DNA of 11,418 nucleotides from an uncultured Candidatus Melainabacteria bacterium (GTDB lineage Bacteria > Cyanobacteriota > Vampirovibrionia > Gastranaerophilales > Gastranaerophilaceae): assembly GCA_937895785.1 (NCBI GenBank), contig CALBKW010000127.1:1-11418 (forward strand), read 5' to 3'. Position numbers and translations under genes: made by a program. Numbering within the stretch: the stretch's first letter is position 1; the number at the start of each line of letters is the position of its first letter. The notes below the pieces were generated by a model that saw nothing but the letters and a program-made list of their open reading frames with translations, was not told where the DNA came from and searched no databases. This document shows, in pieces, positions 7,322 through 11,418 of the stretch.

Positions 7322-8878
7322 TTATTTATTATCCTGATTTAATCTGATGTCCTCAATAACGCTAATCATTTTCTTTGGATTACACATTGGACATGAGTTC
7401 CATAATAAAGTGTGTAGTTCTTCTCCATTGACTCTATCTTTAAAATCAAAATTACACATACCTTTTATCATATTTTGTGAACCATCAACAAGACTTGAGA
7501 AATATTCACAGCAATAACAAATTTTTAGTTGAAAACCATAATCATTAAGTTTTGAAGTTAATTCATTTAATGCCTCAACCATACGAATTTGCTTTGTTGA
7601 AGAAAATTTCTTCTTTTTAAAACGGAAAACAACCATAGCTAAACCATTTTCAGAAATTAAATCTAATTTGCAAGGTATGTTTGCTTTTCCGTTTGTTGCA
7701 ATAACGTTTACAGTATATTTTTGAATATCTTTTTTAGTTTTATTTAAAAAGTGTTTTTTTATGAATCTATATGGTGGTAGGTTATCTAGTAGGTGTCCAA
7801 TTGAATAGAATGGATAAACTGCCAAGTATAAGAAATCTTTTGCAAATAATTCTGATTTTATGATACTTATGGCAAAGCCTAGCAATAATAATGAAAAAAT
7901 TGTGAATACAACCATAAAGTTAAACATAAAATAGAATTTATAAGTTAAACCAAGGTAGAATATTGATAAAATTAAAACTACCAAAGAACTAGGTGCAATT
8001 AATGAAAATGCGTGTTCAATAAATTTTACATTGAATGTAAATAGCTGAGAAAGACATTGCTTAAATAAGCGTACTCTGTAACTAATTGAGGGCTTTTCCA
8101 ATTTAAAGTTATATGATTTTACGTAGGTTTTTATATCGGGTACATATAAACAAGGAAATCCCAATTTTGATAGTAGAATACTGTATTTTAGCTCAGTATT
8201 TACATCTTTTAAATCGAGGGCATCTATTTTTTCAACAAATTGTTTGTTTATAGCAAAAACAGAGGAATCAATCTTATCTGAGAATCCCATTAACGCTCTA
8301 GCATATCTGATAAAGTTATTAAAGTATTTTTGACAAGTTATATTAACTTTTTCAGAGAATGTTAAATTATCATTTTCAATAACAATAGTTTGTCCAACAA
8401 CAACAGGAGATAACTTCAATGCCCTATTTACATTTTGTAGAAAATCCTCTTCAATAAATTTGTTAACATCAAGAAAAACATACGAGTTTATTGTTGTATC
8501 TTGTCGTAGTTCTTCCAACAATATAGATATTGCTTGATCTCTACCTACAGTAACCCCATCATTTAAATTTAAGACTTTAATGTTTAATCTATCTGCAATC
8601 AATTCCTCAGAATGATCTGTACAATTATCTAAAATGACGTACACCAAAAAGTTCTGTGCTGAATATGTCTGATGAATTAGTTGTTCTAAAATGTTTTTTA
8701 GTGCATCGTGATTATTATGAGAATAAACAATTGCACATAATGTTTCTTGCTCTATATTCATCGTATGTCTTCTAAGTGCAACAAACTTTCTATCATTCAA
8801 GCTTCTTAAAGCCAAAATGAAATAATAAATTGAAAAAATTGCAATATATATATATAGTAAGTCTAGTATTAGTTCCAT
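7322..8878 (-). CDS. Membrane GT2-like glycosyltransferase with Cys-rich C-terminal domain
   Basis: This is the first gene of the five-gene operon (518 residues). It has an N-terminal membrane helix (about 3-23). A GT-A-like domain follows: VYSHNNHDALKNILEQL (51-67) and VILDNCTDHSEEL (81-93) match the nucleotide-sugar-binding start of family 2 glycosyltransferases. The acceptor-side DxD appears as FLDVNKF (135-141), that is D-x-N, and the usual QxxRW is only echoed by SYRVRLFKQ (266-274). Two or three membrane helices follow (about 292-312, 316-340 and perhaps 346-362). The C-terminal 130 residues are an unrelated soluble domain with six cysteines, C454, C456, C457, C475, C496 and C499, which could bind zinc or an iron-sulfur cluster. 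Membrane GT2 proteins polymerise or transfer sugars at the inner membrane; activity here is uncertain given the altered motifs. The start has only a weak AGG upstream. Confidence 0.85.
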   Translation of the reverse strand: MELILDLLYIYIAIFSIYYFILALRSLNDRKFVALRRHTMNIEQETLCAIVYSHNNHDALKNILEQLIHQTYSAQNFLVYVILDNCTDHSEELIADRLNIKVLNLNDGVTVGRDQAISILLEELRQDTTINSYVFLDVNKFIEEDFLQNVNRALKLSPVVVGQTIVIENDNLTFSEKVNITCQKYFNNFIRYARALMGFSDKIDSSVFAINKQFVEKIDALDLKDVNTELKYSILLSKLGFPCLYVPDIKTYVKSYNFKLEKPSISYRVRLFKQCLSQLFTFNVKFIEHAFSLIAPSSLVVLILSIFYLGLTYKFYFMFNFMVVFTIFSLLLLGFAISIIKSELFAKDFLYLAVYPFYSIGHLLDNLPPYRFIKKHFLNKTKKDIQKYTVNVIATNGKANIPCKLDLISENGLAMVVFRFKKKKFSSTKQIRMVEALNELTSKLNDYGFQLKICYCCEYFSSLVDGSQNMIKGMCNFDFKDRVNGEELHTLLWNSCPMCNPKKMISVIEDIRLNQDNK

Positions 8879-8949
8879 AACTATGCCTATGTTTTAATTT
8901 TATAAAAAAAGAATGAAAAAATCCATTTTTCCTATCAAAAATGTAATAT

Positions 8950-8978
8950 TTATATATATTTTGTTCAAAAAATATAAT
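8950..8978 (+). promoter_or_regulatory. Possible promoter of ilvE-mlaE
   Basis: A perfect TATAAT (8973-8978) lies 39 bases before the ilvE start, with only a poor -35 (TTATAT, 8950-8955) at 17-base spacing. The better-looking TTGTTC at 8961-8966 is too close to serve as its -35. TGTTCA (8962-8967) and TGAACA (8992-8997) form an inverted repeat flanking the -10, which could be an operator or chance. Confidence 0.4.
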
Positions 8979-9017
8979 TTTTATGCGAACATGAACACAA
9001 ATAAATGAGGAGGTTTT

Positions 9018-9932
9018 ATGACAGAATACGTTTACCTAGATGGCAAATATGTTGATAAAGATAAAGCCATGATACCAGTTATGACACATGCATTCCTATA
9101 TGGTACTGCTGTGTTTGAAGGTTTAAGAGCTTATTACAACGAAGAAGAAAAACAATTGTATGTTTTTAGACCTAGAGAACATTTTGAAAGATTATTCCAA
9201 AGTGCAAAGGTTCTTTATATGGACACATGCTACTCATTAGAAGAACATTTAGATATTTTAAAAAATCTATTGAAAAAAGATAAGTTTACATCTGATGCAT
9301 ATATTAGACCAATTATTTATAAAGCTGCTGATAGAATTGGACCACATTTAATTGATAATCCCGATAAATATCTTGTATTTGCATTTCCAATGAAGGATTA
9401 CTTTGCAAATAAAGGACTAAAAGTTTGTGTTTCAACCTGGAGAAGAAACTCAGATAATTCAATTCCACCAAGAGCAAAAATTAATGGTGCTTATGTGAAT
9501 GCCTCATTAATTTCAACAGAGGCAAGGATGAATGGTTTTGATGATGCTATTGTTCTTTCTCAATCTGGTAAAGTTGCAGAAGGTGCAGCAATGAATTTAT
9601 TTCTTGTAATTAATGACAAACTAGTAACAACAACCACAACATCTGAAATACTTACAGGAGTTACAAGAAATACAATAATTCAATTAGCAAAAGAAGTTTT
9701 AGGCTGGGAAGTTGAAGAAAGAGTAATCGATAGAAGTGAATTGTACTCAGCAGATGAAGCCTTCTTCTGCGGTACTGGTGCTCAAATTGTTCCAATTTGT
9801 TCAATTGATAATAGAAATATTGACAATGGTGAAGTTGGACAAAAAGTTTTGGAACTTCAAAAACTTTATTTTGATGTGGTTAAAGGTAAAGTTCCTAAAT
9901 ATAAAGAATGGTGCATGCCTGTATATGATTAG
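9018..9932 (+). CDS. ilvE: Branched-chain-amino-acid aminotransferase
   Basis: This is a class IV (fold type IV) PLP-dependent aminotransferase that interconverts leucine, isoleucine and valine with their 2-oxo acids using glutamate/2-oxoglutarate, in the cytosol. Its 304 residues match the usual BCAT length. Visible motifs are YGTAVFEGLRAYY (28-40), YIRPIIYKA (95-103), the PLP-lysine segment PPRAKINGAYVNA (150-162; Lys154), VAEGAAMNLFLV (186-197; Glu188) and ILTGVTRNTII (211-221; PLP-phosphate binding). This pattern is BCAT-like rather than D-amino-acid transaminase or aminodeoxychorismate lyase. The start is fixed by a strong GAGGAGG (9007-9013) four bases before ATG. The stop overlaps the next gene's start (ATGATTAG), so the two are probably co-translated. 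No other branched-chain biosynthesis gene is in the window. Confidence 0.95.
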   Translation: MTEYVYLDGKYVDKDKAMIPVMTHAFLYGTAVFEGLRAYYNEEEKQLYVFRPREHFERLFQSAKVLYMDTCYSLEEHLDILKNLLKKDKFTSDAYIRPIIYKAADRIGPHLIDNPDKYLVFAFPMKDYFANKGLKVCVSTWRRNSDNSIPPRAKINGAYVNASLISTEARMNGFDDAIVLSQSGKVAEGAAMNLFLVINDKLVTTTTTSEILTGVTRNTIIQLAKEVLGWEVEERVIDRSELYSADEAFFCGTGAQIVPICSIDNRNIDNGEVGQKVLELQKLYFDVVKGKVPKYKEWCMPVYD

Positions 9933-10656
9933 TTTTTTCGGGTTATGTGTAAAATATCTATATTACAGCATTAAATACTTGCTCTCAGGACAAGTACGAT
10001 TTAAAAGTGTTTTAAATCAAGCTGCAGCAATTAGTTATGATTCATTACCAATATCAATGATAATTTCTTTTATTGCCGCGGCAGTAATTGCTATTCAGGT
10101 TGCAAAACAGTTTTTAATGTCTGGTGCTGATTCTTATATTGGTGGCACTATTGCAGTTGTAATCATTAGAGAAATAGCTCCCGGTTTTACAGCATTAGCA
10201 ATTGGTGCTAGAGCAGGAACATCAATTTCTGCTGAAATTGCAAATATGCAAGTTACATCACAAGTTGATGCGATAAAAACACTTAAAGTAAATCCAGTTG
10301 GTTATTACTTTACTCCAAGAATCCTTGCTGGTATTACCACAGTTCCTATGGTTGTTATAATTACCGAAGTTATAGGTATTCTTGGAGGAATGCTTGTATC
10401 TGCAGCTACAATTGGGTTGCATCCAAATCGGTATGTAAATTCTGTATGGTTATGGCTAAATACAAGAGATATTTATATAAGTTTATTTAAAGCTTCTGTC
10501 TTTGGTGGTCTAGTTGCTTTAGTTTGTGCTACTCAAGGTTATACGACAAAAGGTGGTGCAAAAGATGTTGGTATTTCAACAACACAAGCTGCGATTAAGT
10601 CAACAATTTACATGCTGATAGCTGATTTTTTGATTAATTTAATATTTTATCTATAA
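9925..10656 (+). CDS. mlaE: MlaE-family ABC lipid-transport permease
   Basis: The 243-residue integral membrane protein has the MlaE/YrbE permease signature: GGTIAVVIIREIAPGFTALA (73-92), then GARAGTSISAEIANMQVTSQ (95-114), DAIKTLKVNPVGYYFTPR (115-132) and AGITTVPMVV (135-144). It has about five hydrophobic segments and an N-terminal amphipathic interface helix. MlaE permeases, with an MlaF-type ATPase and an MCE (MlaD-type) substrate-binding protein, move phospholipids between the two membranes of diderms; plant TGD1 and cyanobacterial proteins are relatives. Neither partner is in this window. I chose ATG at 9925: it overlaps the ilvE stop by 8 bases (coupled translation) and gives a family-typical length. 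Starting further upstream would add a non-homologous tail that merely reads through ilvE in another frame. Confidence 0.92.
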   Translation: MISFFGLCVKYLYYSIKYLLSGQVRFKSVLNQAAAISYDSLPISMIISFIAAAVIAIQVAKQFLMSGADSYIGGTIAVVIIREIAPGFTALAIGARAGTSISAEIANMQVTSQVDAIKTLKVNPVGYYFTPRILAGITTVPMVVIITEVIGILGGMLVSAATIGLHPNRYVNSVWLWLNTRDIYISLFKASVFGGLVALVCATQGYTTKGGAKDVGISTTQAAIKSTIYMLIADFLINLIFYL

Positions 10657-10685
10657 AAAATCCACCTTTTAAGGTGGATTTTTTT
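10657..10685. terminator. Bidirectional intrinsic terminator
   Basis: TCCACCTT (10661-10668) and AAGGTGGA (10671-10678) form a perfect inverted repeat, extended by flanking A and T runs. Seven Ts (10679-10685) follow on the plus strand, and As (10655-10660) give a U-run on the minus strand. It lies exactly between the convergent ends of mlaE and the EF-hand gene, and its T-run runs into the latter's stop codon. Confidence 0.88.
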
Positions 10686-11235
10686 AGTCATCACTTGATG
10701 TTGAACTATCACTTAAGTATTTATAATCCAGTAAACTACTGTCACTTGATGAAACTGATGTATCATAATATGTTGACATTGTTCTATCATTTTTTCTTAA
10801 TTTTTCAACAGAAGAATCAACTCCGTATGCTTGTATTTCTTCATTTGTAACTTTGCCATCTTTATTTTTATCTATTTCATTAAAGTGAGAAACAACTGTA
10901 TCTAACAATGATGAAGACATACCTGTAGATGTTCCCAATTGATAAAGTTGTTCTAATGTCATACCGTTTCTTGATAAACTAGACGTTAAATCTTGCAATT
11001 CATTAGATGAAATTTTACCATCGTGATCTTTATCTATACTGTTAAAATTAGCTTGCAAATATGATTTAAAGTTTGTATTTAAACCATTTGATGTCAATGC
11101 TGTATTCGCATCTTTATTTGCTAAGTTTGCTAATGTAATTCCATCACTGAATTGTGATGCTAAAATTGAATATGTATTTGATAATCCAGAATTCATTGCT
11201 GTAAACAATGAAGTTCCGTCTATTAATCTTGACAT
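10684..11235 (-). CDS. EF-hand calcium-binding protein, no signal peptide
   Basis: This is a 183-residue protein of unknown role with two canonical 12-residue EF-hand loops: DKDHDGKISSNE (68-79) and DKNKDGKVTNEE (122-133). Each has acidic or Asn/Asp ligands at positions 1, 3 and 5, Gly at 6 and Glu at 12, so both should bind calcium. A hydrophobic and Ser-rich N-terminal segment (1-60) and a Ser/Asp-rich tail (about 150-183) flank them. No Sec signal or membrane helix is seen. Calmodulin-like proteins in bacteria are calcium sensors or buffers; the partner here is unknown. An ATG at 11247 is in frame, but the GGAGG Shine-Dalgarno (11245-11241) overlaps that codon and sits five bases before ATG 11235, so I use the latter. 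The gene converges on mlaE with a shared terminator. Confidence 0.9.
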   Translation of the reverse strand: MSRLIDGTSLFTAMNSGLSNTYSILASQFSDGITLANLANKDANTALTSNGLNTNFKSYLQANFNSIDKDHDGKISSNELQDLTSSLSRNGMTLEQLYQLGTSTGMSSSLLDTVVSHFNEIDKNKDGKVTNEEIQAYGVDSSVEKLRKNDRTMSTYYDTSVSSSDSSLLDYKYLSDSSTSSDD

Positions 11236-11240
11236 AGTTG

Positions 11241-11245
11241 CCTCC
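11241..11245 (-). promoter_or_regulatory. Shine-Dalgarno deciding the EF-hand gene start
   Basis: On the minus strand the context is ATGGAGGCAACTATG. GGAGG is five bases before the second ATG (11235) and overlaps the first (11247), so only the second can use it. Using 11247 would add MEAT to the N-terminus. Confidence 0.8.
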
Positions 11246-11307
11246 ATTCTTTATCATTCATTTAATGTTTTATTTCGGAAAGTCAACAGTTTATATTTAC
11301 TAAAAAT

Positions 11308-11342
11308 AAAAAATCTCCTACTTTTTCAGTAGAAGATTTTTT
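11308..11342 (-). terminator. Intrinsic terminator of the gene at the right edge
   Basis: CTACT (11318-11322) pairs with AGTAG (11328-11332) around a TTTTC loop. After one C/A mismatch the stem is prolonged by AAAAAATCT (11308-11316) against AGATTTTTT (11334-11342). In the minus direction it ends in a U-run, 23 bases after the stop codon at 11365. Its symmetry might let it work weakly the other way too. Confidence 0.8.
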
Positions 11343-11364
11343 ATTTATTAAATTACTTTATCAA

Positions 11365-11418
11365 TTAAGCTAAACCGAATTGAGGAGCGATGTTTTTAGC
11401 TTCTTGTTGTTCACCTTG
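11365..11418 (-). CDS. C-terminal end of an unidentified protein (5' part beyond window)
   Basis: The minus strand entering from the right edge reads 17 codons, ending QEAKNIAPQFGLA, then TAA at 11367-11365. A good intrinsic terminator follows, which supports this being a real gene end. Too little is present to name a family. Confidence 0.6.
   Translation of the reverse strand, partial: QGEQQEAKNIAPQFGLA

Larger units (their letters stand above)
3381..8878 (-). other. Five-gene operon: GT2-like / TPR / calcineurin-like / MBL-fold / TPR
   Basis: Five minus-strand genes follow one another with junctions of 3 bases, a 35-base overlap, 3 bases and 1 base. There is no internal terminator and no room for internal intergenic promoters, so co-transcription and translational coupling are very likely. 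Predicted locations are complementary: one inner-membrane enzyme with cytosolic domains, three Sec-exported or membrane-anchored proteins and one cytosolic hydrolase. The transcript must start in the 139-base divergent gap 8879-9017 (or within ilvE). I could not assign a good -35/-10 pair there: TTGATA at 8938-8933 lacks a matching -10. Confidence 0.75.

Noticed and set aside
8915..8931. Small hairpin GAAAAA-ATCCA-TTTTTC in the divergent gap.
   Set aside because: Arms are almost pure A/T and only six bases long; expected by chance in such AT-rich DNA.
9736..9924. Upstream in-frame extension of the mlaE-like gene to an ATG at 9736.
   Set aside because: The extra 63 residues run through ilvE in another frame and have no MlaE character; ATG 9925 gives the normal family length and a typical coupled overlap.
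11253..11286. Promoter for the EF-hand gene starting with TTGACT at 11286-11281.
   Set aside because: A good -35 but no acceptable -10 at 16-18 bases; the nearest (TTAAAT at 15) is too weak to report as a feature.
1..11418. tRNA, rRNA, CRISPR array, insertion sequence, prophage genes or riboswitch.
   Set aside because: Looked for on both strands by eye; no conserved tRNA arms, spaced direct repeats, transposase or integrase motifs, or recognisable riboswitch core. No gene-free stretch exceeds 300 bases; the longest is the 2302-2566 gap, most of which is probably coding.

Overview
The window is AT-rich, compact bacterial DNA of roughly 30% GC by eye, with mostly short intergenic gaps. An MlaE-type permease and several exported TPR and phosphoesterase proteins suggest a diderm. 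The non-mevalonate isoprenoid gene dxs, a cytosolic EF-hand protein, a papain-like hypothetical and many TPR proteins would fit an uncultured gut Melainabacterium (Gastranaerophilales, the non-photosynthetic sister group of Cyanobacteria). That placement is an inference from gene content and protein style; there is no rRNA or other marker here to confirm it.

Layout. Positions 1-923 (minus) hold the N-terminal half of dxs, cut by the window edge and driven by its own near-consensus sigma-70 promoter. Positions 1000-2301 (minus) hold a 433-residue protein of unknown function with a plausible papain/C39-like Cys-His-Asn arrangement. Divergent from it, an OLD-like TOPRIM-domain protein runs to 3403. 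Its reading frame is open well upstream of any ATG, GTG or TTG, so it either starts at AUU or carries a 5' frameshift.

Positions 8878 down to 3381 (minus) form one tight five-gene operon with junctions of +3, -35, +3 and +1 nt. The order is: membrane GT2-like glycosyltransferase with an added Cys-rich C-terminal domain; exported 490-residue TPR protein; membrane-anchored or exported calcineurin-like phosphoesterase; cytosolic metallo-beta-lactamase-fold phosphodiesterase-like hydrolase; small exported TPR protein. I read this as a candidate envelope or surface-glycan assembly module. It is the best candidate for an undescribed system in the window.

Positions 9018-10656 (plus) hold ilvE (branched-chain aminotransferase) overlapping an mlaE-like lipid-transport permease by 8 nt. 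A bidirectional terminator follows, shared with a convergent EF-hand protein gene (minus, 10684-11235). The right edge holds the last 17 codons of an unidentified minus-strand gene and its terminator. No tRNA, rRNA, CRISPR, insertion sequence or phage gene was seen.
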